Position numbers and translations under genes: made by a program | Assembly (NCBI GenBank): GCA_001596155.1 | Contig: CP014771.1 | Location: 558,001 to 622,000, forward strand | DNA from: Hymenobacter psoromatis | Lineage (GTDB): Bacteria; Bacteroidota; Bacteroidia; Cytophagales; Hymenobacteraceae | Direction: 5' to 3' | DNA: 64,000 bases | Shown: piece after piece, positions 1 to 7,833 of the stretch | Layout: every line of letters starts with the position of its first letter | Position numbering within the stretch: position 1 is the stretch's first letter | The notes under the pieces: generated by a model | Databases searched by the model: none | What the model was told of the DNA's origin: nothing | What the model saw: the letters and a program-made list of their open reading frames with translations, nothing else

Positions 1-751
1 TCAATTCAGTTACTTATTCGCTTTCTCCAAGAATAAATCTCATGCGACTTATACTCCTCCCCAAATAGGTGATTATAGTATAAACTATCCAGATACTGTT
101 TTTATTCCTGCTAAAGAAGTTTTAACAATGAGTTGGATTCTAGCATTTTATGATTATCGTAGAGTTGCAATAGATGAAACTTATCCAGACTTATTAAGGC
201 TATTGTCAGTTCCGGCTCTTAAATTTCCTGCAATTAATACAGTAGTAATTCTAGAAACATTAAGTCAATTAATTGGTGGTGAAGTTGAAGAAGTAATTGG
301 CCATTTCTACCTCACCGCGCCCGACCAGCCGCGCTTAGAAATGAACCTCGTAGCTGAGGGAATGCGCAAATTTGCTACCCTCTATAAACTACTTGCTAAT
401 GGCACGCTCACGCCAGAAACCACGCTGTTTTGGGATGAGCCGGAGGCCAACCTGAACCCGGCGCTGCTCAAGGATATGGCGGTTATATTGACTGATTTGG
501 CCGAGGCGGGCTTTCAGATTATTCTGGCGACGCACAGCCTATTTTTGATGAAGGAATTGCATATTCTGGCGCAGAAAAAGCAAAAGCCAGTTCGGTATTT
601 CGGTCTTTATTCAGGCGAAAAAGGTGATATTCAGGTGGAAACCAAGAACGATTTTATTCAATTGGAGCACATTACTGCACTGGATGCGGAACTGGCGCAG
701 ACATTCGATTTTGAGGAAGCTTTAGACCAGGATTATGCCGGCGATTCCTGA
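1..751 (+). CDS. AAA/ABC-type ATPase, 5'-truncated by window edge
   Basis: The reading frame is open from base 2, so the start lies outside the window; the ATG at 128 is internal. The visible part is the C-terminal half of an AAA15/AAA21-like (SMC/ABC-related) ATPase. Counted from the ATG at 128 it has an ABC-signature-like stretch NLVAEGMRK (73-81), a Walker B TTLFWDEPE (98-106) and an H-loop ATHS (134-137). The Walker A must lie upstream. Such ATPases often form two-gene modules with nucleases; here the stop overlaps the next gene by 17 bases, which implies co-translation. Base composition is odd: positions 1 to about 300 are very AT-rich, then switch abruptly to the GC-rich style of the chromosome, suggesting transfer or mosaic origin. 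The ATPase call is firm; the biological role is inference. Confidence 0.85.
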   Translation, partial: QFSYLFAFSKNKSHATYTPPQIGDYSINYPDTVFIPAKEVLTMSWILAFYDYRRVAIDETYPDLLRLLSVPALKFPAINTVVILETLSQLIGGEVEEVIGHFYLTAPDQPRLEMNLVAEGMRKFATLYKLLANGTLTPETTLFWDEPEANLNPALLKDMAVILTDLAEAGFQIILATHSLFLMKELHILAQKKQKPVRYFGLYSGEKGDIQVETKNDFIQLEHITALDAELAQTFDFEEALDQDYAGDS

Positions 752-1322
752 GGGTAAGCATACATTTGACTTTCCTAACAGCGATGATTGGTACGCCTTC
801 AAATACGACGAAATAGACCCAACCAAGCCGGGCTTTTACCAAGCCCGGCTGGAAAAAATCGACGGGCTCAAGGGCGTTGATATCGTTGCTGGCATCCGGC
901 CGGCGTTTCACACGCTGACGCTAATTGAAGTGAAGGATTTTCGGCACCACGCGCACGCCTTGAAAGAGGAAATGCGCCTGGGCACCCTCCTGTTAGAAAT
1001 AATGCAGAAGGCAATACACACGTGCGGTGGCCTGTATCTGGGCGCGCGTAGCAACGATGCTTTGCTGGATGCCGAGCTGCTAGCAGCCATGCTACGGCCT
1101 ACTCAGCGCATTACCCTGGTGTTATTTCTGGCCCAGGATGCCGTGCGGCCCTCGCTACCCGTCTGGGAGAAAGCCAAGCAAGAACAAAACCGCCAGGTGC
1201 GGCGGCAGGATATGCTGAAGAAGCTGCGCGAGAAACTAGGGCCGCTGGGTATTGTATGTGCTTTGGCAGAAAGCAATAATCTGCCCAAGCACTGCGGCTG
1301 GACGGTGAAGGAATTACCCTAA
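735..1322 (+). CDS. PD-(D/E)xK nuclease-like protein partnered with the ATPase
   Basis: A 195-residue protein without a family I can name. Residues 43-70 read as a possible PD-(D/E)xK core: an aspartate in GLKGVDIVAG (D49), then a hydrophobic strand ending in LIEVKDF (E65, K67). This is the usual D...ExK arrangement of restriction-like nucleases. The C-terminal half is helical and basic. It starts 17 bases inside the end of the ATPase gene, so the two are almost certainly one operon and probably one complex. ATPase plus small nuclease pairs are common in anti-phage defence, which makes that the leading hypothesis. The nuclease call rests on one motif only, and DUF-type partner proteins without activity remain possible. 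Confidence 0.6.
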   Translation: MPAIPEGKHTFDFPNSDDWYAFKYDEIDPTKPGFYQARLEKIDGLKGVDIVAGIRPAFHTLTLIEVKDFRHHAHALKEEMRLGTLLLEIMQKAIHTCGGLYLGARSNDALLDAELLAAMLRPTQRITLVLFLAQDAVRPSLPVWEKAKQEQNRQVRRQDMLKKLREKLGPLGIVCALAESNNLPKHCGWTVKELP

Positions 1323-1329
1323 ACCAAAA

Positions 1330-1358
1330 AAGCCGCCCCAGCTATTCTGGAGCGGCTT
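1330..1358 (-). terminator. hairpin terminator
   Basis: Arms 1330-1341 and 1347-1358 pair over 12 bases with one mismatch and a 5-base loop. On the minus strand the stem is followed by a T-run (the A-run at 1326-1331), so it fits termination of the minus-strand gene ending at 1407. It may also stop transcripts of the plus-strand ATPase operon. Confidence 0.6.
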
Positions 1359-1406
1359 CGTGCTTTGCAAGGGGGGTAGGGGCTGAATCAGATAAGCGCT
1401 GCCGGC

Positions 1407-2846
1407 TCACACCACCACGAACGACTCGGGGCAGCCCACGGCCAGCGGGCGGTGCTGGTCGAGGTAGGCGCGCATGGCAGCCACGGCGTGCTGGCCGGTG
1501 CCCCGGCGCTGCCGGCCCAGCGCTGCCGGCACGGCCTGCACCGTCACGAAGGCCACCGTGTAGGTACGCTTCGGGTCGAGCAGCTCGCCCCGCACGAAGG
1601 CCCGCTGCACGCGGCTGCCCGATTGGTTTTCTATTTTGAAATACACCTTCAGGCCCAGCGTGCGCTTCACGTAGCCGCCCATTTGGGCGAAGGGGTCGGG
1701 GCTGTAGGTGCTTTCCAGGTTGTGTTCGAGCAGCTGGTGCAGCTCGGCCCCGGTCAGCATTACGGTTTCGATTTCGGGGTCCATCGGCGTGATGTTGTAG
1801 AGGTCGTCGAGGCGCACGGGGCCGGGCAGCACGGGCGCGCCGTAGCGCCAGCCGTTGGCAAAATACACGTCGGCTGGCACGCGGGCGCGCAGGCTTTCGA
1901 GCAGAAAATCATCCATCGGCGCGTTTATCGACGTGGCCCGGTGCAGCGCCCCGCGCACAATGCCCACCGCCTCGCGCAGGTGGGGGTAGGGCCGCAACGC
2001 CTGGTCGATGAGGGCCTGCACCACCGGGTCAGGCACGATATCGGCCCCGATTTCGCGCAACTCATGGTCGTGGCCGACGATGCGGCCATCTTCTAATGTG
2101 AGTGTGAGCCGCCCCGCGAACGAACCGTGCGCGCCCGACTGCATCACCAGGCACTCGCCCACCCGCACGGGGGCGTAGAGGCGGTGGTGGGTGTGGCTGC
2201 TCAGGCACACATCCACGCCCGCGTGGCGCGTGAGCAGGTCCACATCCTGCGGAAAGCCGCAGTGCGAAAGCAGCACCACCAGGTCGGCGCGCTCGGTTTC
2301 GCGCAGGTGGGCCACGTAGCGCGGCAGCTCGGCGTCGCCGTTGCTAAAGCGCAGGCCCTCACTGAAATGGGCCGGCATATTGGAACCCACGATGGGGCAG
2401 GCCAGCCCCACCACGCCCACGCGCAGCCCGCCGGCCTCATACACGCGGCAGGCCGGAAAAGCCAGCTCGCCCGAGGCTTCGTCATAGACGTTGGCCGCCA
2501 GCAGCGGGTAATTAAGCTGGCTCACCAGCTGATGCAGCTGGGCCGGGCCGTAGGCAAAATCCCAGTGTGCGGTCATGCCTGCAATGTCCAGCTCGCGCAG
2601 AATGGGCAGCAGAATCTCTCCCTTGGTTTCCACCACCGGCCGCGTGCCGTGGAACGTGTCGCCACCATCAAACAACAGGCTGGCGGGGTACTGCGCCCGC
2701 CACTCGTGCAGCACGGTGGCCAGGCGGGCGTAGCCGCCGCAGGGCCGATAGGTAAAGCCTTCCGGGCCAGGAAATATCTCCTGGTGCAGGTTGAGGTAGC
2801 CGTGAACGTCGTTGAGCTGGAAAAAAGTAAACGTGGTGGGATTCAT
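1407..2846 (-). CDS. metallophosphatase / 5'-nucleotidase family protein (SoxB-like motif)
   Basis: A 479-residue two-domain protein of the UshA/5'-nucleotidase superfamily. The N-terminal calcineurin-like domain has the metal motifs LNDVHG (D13, H15), FDGGD (60-63), AHWDFAYG (93-100), LLSHCG and SSHTHH. The usual GNHEFDYG block is replaced by AHWDFAYG, the form typical of SoxB-type members. The C-terminal part holds the 5'-nucleotidase substrate domain (NITPMDPEIETVMLTG). No signal peptide is visible, which is unusual for periplasmic 5'-nucleotidases and suggests a cytoplasmic enzyme, unless the true start was missed. It is a single gene flanked by a palindromic repeat upstream and a terminator downstream. 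Hydrolysis of phosphate esters is likely; the substrate is unknown. Confidence 0.85.
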   Translation of the reverse strand: MNPTTFTFFQLNDVHGYLNLHQEIFPGPEGFTYRPCGGYARLATVLHEWRAQYPASLLFDGGDTFHGTRPVVETKGEILLPILRELDIAGMTAHWDFAYGPAQLHQLVSQLNYPLLAANVYDEASGELAFPACRVYEAGGLRVGVVGLACPIVGSNMPAHFSEGLRFSNGDAELPRYVAHLRETERADLVVLLSHCGFPQDVDLLTRHAGVDVCLSSHTHHRLYAPVRVGECLVMQSGAHGSFAGRLTLTLEDGRIVGHDHELREIGADIVPDPVVQALIDQALRPYPHLREAVGIVRGALHRATSINAPMDDFLLESLRARVPADVYFANGWRYGAPVLPGPVRLDDLYNITPMDPEIETVMLTGAELHQLLEHNLESTYSPDPFAQMGGYVKRTLGLKVYFKIENQSGSRVQRAFVRGELLDPKRTYTVAFVTVQAVPAALGRQRRGTGQHAVAAMRAYLDQHRPLAVGCPESFVVV

Positions 2847-2903
2847 AAGGAGCTAAAGACCGGAGGAAATTTTAATCAAAAATATTTATAATTTTATCAC
2901 AAT

Positions 2904-2996
2904 GTCATGCTGACGAAGGAAGCATCTCGCCCGCGTAACTAACTATAAACGTTGAGGTTACTTGCGTGGTAGAGATGCTTCTTTCGTCAGCATGAC
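2904..2996. repeat. intergenic palindrome, GATGCTTC family
   Basis: Arms 2904-2928 and 2972-2996 are complementary over 25 bases with one mismatch. The loop contains GTAACTAAC and AAACGTTGAG. Arms and loop closely resemble the palindrome at 45077-45173, and the arm core GAAGCATCTC recurs at 3855-3956, so these are copies of one repeat family. No protein is encoded. Confidence 0.85.
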
Positions 2997-3025
2997 GTTC
3001 TTCTTTAACCTATTCAGACAGAAAC

Positions 3026-3799
3026 CTAATCCAGCGTTTGCTCGCCGCCGCCGTTCACGAACAGCACCTGCCCGCTCACCCAGGCCGACACCGGGGCCGC
3101 GAAGTAGAGCACCGCGCCGGCGATGTCGTCCACCTCGCCCAGGCGTTGCAGGGGCGTGTGGGCCAGCATCCGCTTCTCGATTTCGGGGGTGAGCACGGTG
3201 GCCAGCGCGCCGGTGCGCACCGCCCCCGGCCCGATGGCGTTCAGGCGCACGATGGGGCCGTAGTCAAAGGCCAGGTTGCGGGTCATGTGGTTGATGGCCG
3301 CCTTGGACGAAGCGTAGGCGCTGATGGCTGGGCTGTGGTTGATGCTGGCCATCGACGACATGTTGATGATGGAGCCGTAGCCGGCCGCTCGCATGTGGGG
3401 CGCGCACAGCTGGCACAAGCGCCACATGCTGAACACGTTCAGCTCAAAGACCCGCGCAAACTGCGCCACTGTAATCTGGTCGGGGCCTTCCTTGCCCGCG
3501 CCGCCGCCGCCCACGTTATTCACTAGAATGTGCAGGCCGCCGAACTCCTTTAGCGTCTGGTCCACCAGCGCGGTTAGGTCCTCGTCCTTGGTCACGTTGC
3601 AGGCCACGGCCAGGGTCTTGCCGCCGTCGGCTTTGATGGCATCCGCTGCCTTTTGGGCATCTTCCAGCTTGAGGTCGGCCACTACTACCTGGGAGCCGAA
3701 GGCAGCCAGCATCTTGCTGCTGGCCAGGCCGATGCCGTTGGCTCCGCCGGTGACGATGGCAGTTTTGCCGGTCAGGTCAAATAATTCAGCAGGCTTCAT
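3026..3799 (-). CDS. SDR-family dehydrogenase, 7-alpha-hydroxysteroid dehydrogenase (HdhA)-like
   Basis: A 257-residue classical short-chain dehydrogenase. The Rossmann nucleotide motif TGGANGIG is at 17-24, the structural NNVG at 94-97, the catalytic serine in NMSSM (about 148) and the YASSK pair Y162/K166. Along its whole length it resembles Escherichia coli HdhA, including GGGG after NNVG, ELNVFS, the TPEIE/HTPLQRLG segment and ASWVSGQ-like C-terminus. This supports an NAD(P)-dependent alcohol/ketone oxidoreductase, but bile acids are an unlikely natural substrate for this organism, so the substrate is left open. It stands alone between two intergenic palindromes. Confidence 0.88.
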   Translation of the reverse strand: MKPAELFDLTGKTAIVTGGANGIGLASSKMLAAFGSQVVVADLKLEDAQKAADAIKADGGKTLAVACNVTKDEDLTALVDQTLKEFGGLHILVNNVGGGGAGKEGPDQITVAQFARVFELNVFSMWRLCQLCAPHMRAAGYGSIINMSSMASINHSPAISAYASSKAAINHMTRNLAFDYGPIVRLNAIGPGAVRTGALATVLTPEIEKRMLAHTPLQRLGEVDDIAGAVLYFAAPVSAWVSGQVLFVNGGGEQTLD

Positions 3800-3854
3800 G
3801 AGTTCGGGGTTTAGGGTTGAGGAAAAGGAAATGGTTTTAGTTTCGCTAAAACGG

Positions 3855-3956
3855 CATGCTTAATCTGGCGTTCCGAAGGAAGCATCTCTACCGCTTTGTG
3901 TGAGCCGTTCAACGAAGCGGCAGAGATGCTTCCTTCGGAACGCCAGATTAAGCATG
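3855..3956. repeat. long intergenic palindrome
   Basis: Arms 3855-3889 and 3922-3956 are complementary over 35 bases. The arm contains GGAAGCATCTCT, the same core as the palindromes at 2904 and 45077. It lies between the HdhA-like gene start and the end of the broken serine hydrolase gene. Confidence 0.85.
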
Positions 3957-3985
3957 ACGCTCTAATAACGAGTAGCAAAACCTGC

Positions 3986-5332
3986 TTACTTCTGCCGCAT
4001 CAGGTACTCGGCCACGGCTTCGTAGGCGGGGAGGGAAGTGGGGTCGTTGGCCGCGTTGGCGGCCACGGGGTGCGAGGCCAGGCGCACGATGACCATCTCG
4101 GCGGCGGGGTCGATGTAAATGGTCTGGCCATACACGCCGCGGGCGGCGAAGGCCCCGTGCGCGTTTTCCGTCATCCACCACATATCGCGGTACGACCAGC
4201 CTTTCAGCTACGGGTGGCCCGATTTGGCGAATGCCGCCCGGCTGCCGCCCTGGCGGATATCCCGCACGGTGGCGGCGGGCAGCACCTGCTGGCCCTGGTA
4301 GCGGCCCTCGTTGCGAATCAGCTCGCCAAAGCGCGCCAAATCGCGTAGGCCCGCGTTCAGGCCGCCCCCGGCAAAGGGCGTTCCCAGCGCATCCGTCTGG
4401 TAATAAGCCGCTTGCTCGGCCCCGATTTTGCGCCAGATGCGCTCCGATACCAGCTCGGCCACCGACTTGCCCGAAACCCGCGCCACAATCCAACCCAGGG
4501 CATCGGCATTGATGGTGCGGTAACCAAAAGCTTCGCCGTGCTGACCCTGCTTCTGCACGGTTTCGAGGTAGGCGTAGTAGCCATTGGGACCGGTGTAGCC
4601 CTGGGGCTTGGGGTAGGGATTACCGGCCGCCGAAAACTGCCAGACCTCGGCTTTGGGGTCGGCGTAGTCCTCGCTGTATTTCAGGCCCGTCGTCATGTCC
4701 ATCACCTGCCGCACGGTCGCATCGCTGAAGCCCGAATGTTGAAGCTCCGGCACGTAGGAGGCCACGGTGCGGGTTTCGTCCAGCTTGCCCTCCGCCACCA
4801 ACATAGCGGCCAGCGTGCCGGTGAAGGACTTGGTAAGCGACATCACCGCGTGGACGTCGGTCGGCGTAAGCGCTCCGAAGTAGCGCTCGTACACCACCTT
4901 GCCGCGGTGCATAATCAGCATCCCATCGGTGTAGTTCTCACCCAGCGAAGCCTGCCAGGTCATGGGCTTGGTCGAATTCCAGGGCCGGAACGTGAGCGCG
5001 TCAATGCGCGCCATATCCAGGGCCTGGGGCAGCGGCGCGGGCGCGCCCAGGCCCGGCGACACGTCCACGGTGGGCAGCAGCTGGCGCATGTGCACCACGC
5101 TCCAGCGCAGCGCCGGAAACTTCAGAAACGAGCCGTCTTCTACGCTCAGCACCTTGTCGGGCGGCGGCGGGAAGCCCTGCATCCAGCCCAGCTTAAGCGG
5201 GTCGCTGGCGGCGGCCGAGGGGTAGGGCGGGCCGGTTTGAGCCTGCGCGTTGGGCATGGCAATGGTTGTTAGCAGGCCCGCCAACAGCAGTAAGGCAGCC
5301 GCTTGCGGACGCGGTGCAAAGAAAGTAGTCAT
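3986..5332 (-). pseudogene. serine hydrolase (class C beta-lactamase / NylB-like) with in-frame TAG
   Basis: The frame encodes a signal peptide (about 1-31), then a beta-lactamase-fold serine hydrolase of the 6-aminohexanoate-dimer hydrolase type. The catalytic SxxK is S165-L-T-K168 and the second motif is Y271-R-T-I-N. After residue 374 a TAG codon (4208-4210) interrupts the gene. The same frame then continues with LKGWSYRDMWWMTENAHGAF and a normal C-terminus to 3986, giving 448 codons in all. There is no frameshift, only the one stop. The lost 73 residues include the conserved GWSYR..WW region and the last core strands, so the truncated product is probably inactive. A sequencing error is the main alternative. 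TAG is used as a normal stop elsewhere in the window, so recoding is unlikely. Confidence 0.82.
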
Positions 5333-5431
5333 AGCTGAGGCGGGTTGAGCTTAGGTAGCCATTAATTAGTAAAGTCAACTGGTTTTTACTAAAGCCGTTC
5401 AGGAAGCGAATCTGAGCGGCGCAACCAATGA

Positions 5432-5526
5432 GCGGGCTGCCGGCTTTTGGGCCGGCTGTCCGCTCGTTGGTCGCGCCGCTTGTTCTCGCGGGGAGCGGAC
5501 AGCCGGCCCAAAAGCCGGCAGCCCGC
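5432..5526. repeat. perfect 33-bp inverted repeat
   Basis: Arms 5432-5464 and 5494-5526 are perfectly complementary over 33 bases, separated by a 29-base loop. The sequence is very GC-rich and differs from the other palindrome families here. It lies in the roughly 230-base gap between the serine hydrolase start and the META lipoprotein gene. Confidence 0.9.
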
Positions 5527-5562
5527 CGCAAGGCCAACTCCTTAAAAGCCATCAGCCAAAAC

Positions 5563-6024
5563 CTAGAAATACACGGCGTGAAACACGGCCAGCGGGGCGC
5601 GGCGGCCCACGTTCAGCATCAGCGTGTCGCCCCGCATGGTGTAGTTGTCGGCCTGGTTGAGCACTTCCAGAAACGCGTGCTCCGTGTCGGGGCCGGGGCA
5701 GGCTTTGAGGGTCGTCAGCAGGTTGGTGAAGCGCAGGCGCAGCTGGCTCTCGTTCAGCTCGTAGCGACCGTTGAGCACGTTGCAGCCGCCGAAGCCCGTC
5801 ACGCGGCTGCTGTCTTTCAGCATAAAATACGCCTCGCGCTCCTGGTCGGGAGCCATCGTTACGGGCCGACCTTCCAGAGTCACCAGCTTCCAGTATTTAT
5901 TCACGATGCCGTTGGTCCTCTGGCTCGTGCTGGTGGGGGGGGTAGGGATGGTAGTTTTCTTAGCTGATTCGCAGCCGGCCAGCAGGGCGGGCGCGAGCAG
6001 CAGGGCAAACAAAGCGTTTTTCAT
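5563..6024 (-). CDS. META domain lipoprotein (HslJ-like)
   Basis: A 153-residue lipoprotein. The N-terminus is a lipoprotein signal with lipobox LLAGC (Cys18), followed by a Thr/Pro/Ser linker. Residues from about 44 form a META/HslJ domain: YWKLVTLEG, FGGCNVLNGRY, then TLKACP and GDTLML. Family members such as HslJ are heat-shock or stress-linked outer-membrane or periplasmic proteins of unknown biochemistry. The two cysteines in GGCN and KACP are the pair usually conserved in META domains. A miniature mobile element lies directly upstream (6037-6181) and may separate the gene from part of its original promoter. Confidence 0.85.
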   Translation of the reverse strand: MKNALFALLLAPALLAGCESAKKTTIPTPPTSTSQRTNGIVNKYWKLVTLEGRPVTMAPDQEREAYFMLKDSSRVTGFGGCNVLNGRYELNESQLRLRFTNLLTTLKACPGPDTEHAFLEVLNQADNYTMRGDTLMLNVGRRAPLAVFHAVYF

Positions 6025-6036
6025 AACTCACAGATT

Positions 6037-6181
6037 TAGGACTTACGCAAGTGCCGTTTGTCATTGCGAGCGAAGCGCGGCAATCGCATTAGGACGACAC
6101 CCACGCCAGTCGTTCAGCCATCGTTCTGGTGCGATTGCCGCGCTTCGCTCGCAATGACAAACGGCACTTGCGTAAGTCCTA
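6037..6181. mobile_element. MITE 1: non-autonomous element with the IS ends
   Basis: A 145-bp element whose ends are TAGGACTTACGCA (6037-6049) and its exact complement (6169-6181). These are the same 13-bp ends as the insertion sequence at 18049-19113. It is flanked by a 5-bp direct repeat AGATT (6032-6036 and 6182-6186). The arms are perfectly complementary for 52 bases (6037-6088 and 6130-6181), and carry the GTCATTGCGAGCGAAGCG core of a solo hairpin family. No coding capacity. Confidence 0.9.
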
Positions 6182-6204
6182 AGATTAATAAAAACTACTC
6201 ACGT

Positions 6205-6624
6205 TCAACTGCCCCGGTAAGTAGAGTAGCCGAAGGCCGATAACGTGATAGGTACGTGGTAATGAGCCCCGTCGGCCAATTCAAACACCACTTCTATGAA
6301 GGGGTAGAAGGACGTTTGATGCCGCGCCGCGAAGTAGGGCTTAGTCATAAAAACGAGCTTATAGATGCCGGTGGCGGGCGCTTTCTGGCCGGCCGTGGGC
6401 AAGAAATCGCCGATGCGGCCGGCCGCGTCGGTCTGCTTTTCGGCTACCTGGCTCCAGGTCTTTTTGGCGGCATCGTACTTTTCGAGGCGCACCAACACGC
6501 CGGGCGCGGGCTTGCCCTGGCCAATGTCGAGAATGTGGGTGCTAAGCTGGTAGGCGGGCAGCGTAGTCTGGGCCAGGCCCAGCAGCGGCAGCAGACTCAA
6601 AAGGCAAATAATCAGGGTTTTCAA
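6205..6624 (-). CDS. uraH: 5-hydroxyisourate hydrolase (transthyretin-like)
   Basis: A 139-residue protein with a signal peptide (LLSLLPLLGLAQ) and a complete HIUase domain. The N-terminal signature is LSTHILDIGQGKPA, an arginine-containing strand follows, and it ends in the diagnostic YRGS tetrapeptide. It converts 5-hydroxyisourate to OHCU in urate breakdown. The signal peptide indicates a periplasmic enzyme, as in some other bacterial HIUases. No ATG is available: the start is TTG (6622-6624) with no upstream ATG in frame before non-coding sequence. No other urate or purine catabolism gene is near it in the window. Confidence 0.92.
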   Translation of the reverse strand: MKTLIICLLSLLPLLGLAQTTLPAYQLSTHILDIGQGKPAPGVLVRLEKYDAAKKTWSQVAEKQTDAAGRIGDFLPTAGQKAPATGIYKLVFMTKPYFAARHQTSFYPFIEVVFELADGAHYHVPITLSAFGYSTYRGS

Positions 6625-6665
6625 AAGGAAAAGGAAAAAAGTGGAAAAAGTGGGTTTACGCTAAA

Positions 6666-6707
6666 GCCGTTTGTCATTGCGAGCAAAGCGAAGCAATGAC
6701 AAACGGC
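6666..6707. repeat. solo TCATTGCGAG hairpin
   Basis: Arms 6666-6680 and 6693-6707 are perfectly complementary for 15 bases. They share the TTGTCATTGCGAGC core with both miniature elements and with the hairpin at 48774-48874, but lack the 13-bp transposon ends. Confidence 0.85.
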
Positions 6708-6718
6708 GCTGGAAGCAT

Positions 6719-7255
6719 CTAAGGAATGGTAATGCCAGCCTCCGGCAAGGCGGCGGCGTGGCCAAACAGGTCGTCGTTTTCGGCGCTGCCGCCGCCCGCT
6801 ACCCCTACGCCGCCCACCACCTGCCCGTTGTGCCAGAGCGGCACGCCGCCGCCCAGCAGCAGCAGCTCGGGCAGGGTGTTGAGGTTTTGGGTATCGGGGT
6901 TGGCGCGGGCGTTGCGGCCCAGCAGCAGGGTAGGGGTTTTGGTGGAGAGGGCCGTGTAGGCCTTGCGCCGGGCGGCCTCCGTGTTGTGCGGCCCTACCCC
7001 GTCGCCGCGGCTCAGCAGCACCAGCTGCCCGCTGGCATCTACCACGGCCACTGATACTTGCTTGTCAAGCGTAGCGGCTTTGGCGCGTACCCGCTCGGCT
7101 ATTTCCAGCGCTGCCCGCAGCGTGAGCTGGGCGGCCGGGGCCAGGTAGCGATTCAGCGCTGATGCCGTGCCGGCCGACGCGGGTTGGGGGCGGGTCTGGG
7201 CTACGGCCAGGGTAGGCCCCAGCCACAGGCCCAGCCCAAGCAGAAAATAATTCAT
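6719..7255 (-). CDS. GlcG/HbpS-like (DUF336) exported heme-binding family protein
   Basis: The start at 7255 gives a clear signal peptide (MNYFLLGLGLWLGPTLAVAQ); the longer frame to 7312 would overlap the next gene and has a poor N-terminus. The mature part is a GlcG/HbpS domain: LTLRAALEIAERV, VSVAVVDASGQLVLLSRGDG, a KAYTA stretch, then GGGVPLWHNGQVVGGVGVAGG and a final DDLFGHAA. Members bind heme or small ligands, act as extracellular sensor accessories (HbpS) or lie in glycolate operons. It is the last gene of a minus-strand run with two Rnk-like genes; a functional link is not evident. Confidence 0.85.
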   Translation of the reverse strand: MNYFLLGLGLWLGPTLAVAQTRPQPASAGTASALNRYLAPAAQLTLRAALEIAERVRAKAATLDKQVSVAVVDASGQLVLLSRGDGVGPHNTEAARRKAYTALSTKTPTLLLGRNARANPDTQNLNTLPELLLLGGGVPLWHNGQVVGGVGVAGGGSAENDDLFGHAAALPEAGITIP

Positions 7256-7305
7256 CAAGTAGATGTTGAGGTAATGCGGGCTCACCGAGCCCGCGCTACG
7301 AAAGC

Positions 7306-7710
7306 TTAGCAAGTCAGGTCGCCGGCCGCTTCGGGCTGATACAGAATGGCTTCGACCTCATACGTGGCCGTGCCTTTGGGCACGGGCCAGAGTATCTGGC
7401 CGCCCACCCGGCAGCCGAGCACGGCGGTAGCCACCGGGGCCAGAATAGAGATTTTGCGCTGGGCCACGTTGGCATCCTTCGGAAATACGAGCGTAATTTC
7501 CAGCTCCGTCTTGCTTTGCAGCTCGCGCAGCCGCACCACCGAGTTCATGGTGATAACATCGGGCGGAATGGCCGTGGACTCGACCAGCTTGGCGCGCTTC
7601 AGCTCGTTGCCCAGCGGCATAACGCTCTCGTTGCCGCTAACCTGGCGCTCGGCCTGCACCAGGGCCAGTAGTTTGGCGTGGTCAGCTTTGGTCAAATAAA
7701 TGGGTTTCAT
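7306..7710 (-). CDS. Rnk/GreA-GreB C-terminal domain protein (copy 1)
   Basis: A 134-residue protein of the GreA/GreB-Rnk superfamily. An N-terminal helical part (to about 50) is followed by an FKBP-like C-terminal domain. The segment ISILAPVATAVLGCRVGGQI with WPVPKG is the Rnk hallmark. Rnk-type proteins bind RNA polymerase or influence nucleotide pools but lack the acidic coiled-coil tip that gives Gre factors transcript-cleavage activity; none is visible here. The neighbouring gene at 7834-8256 is a clear paralogue with the same layout, and both end in the similar QPEAAGD. Confidence 0.82.
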   Translation of the reverse strand: MKPIYLTKADHAKLLALVQAERQVSGNESVMPLGNELKRAKLVESTAIPPDVITMNSVVRLRELQSKTELEITLVFPKDANVAQRKISILAPVATAVLGCRVGGQILWPVPKGTATYEVEAILYQPEAAGDLTC

Positions 7711-7833
7711 GTCTGATTTTGAGAATTTAGTTAGTGATAGCCGAGTAATTGCTACCTAAAAAGTGTGCCCTACCCCCCTGCTGCCGGGTAACCCGGCTAA
7801 GCCGAACATCCCGCGCGCGGGAGGGGGTAGGGG

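Noticed and set aside
1452..2891. Two plus-strand frames opposite the metallophosphatase gene
   Set aside because: Their His/Gln/Ala/Gly-rich translations are typical shadows of a GC-rich gene, while the minus-strand frame has all metal motifs.
4208..4210. Programmed stop-codon read-through or recoding in the serine hydrolase
   Set aside because: TAG is a normal stop of several intact genes nearby, and no special downstream structure was seen. A point mutation is simpler.
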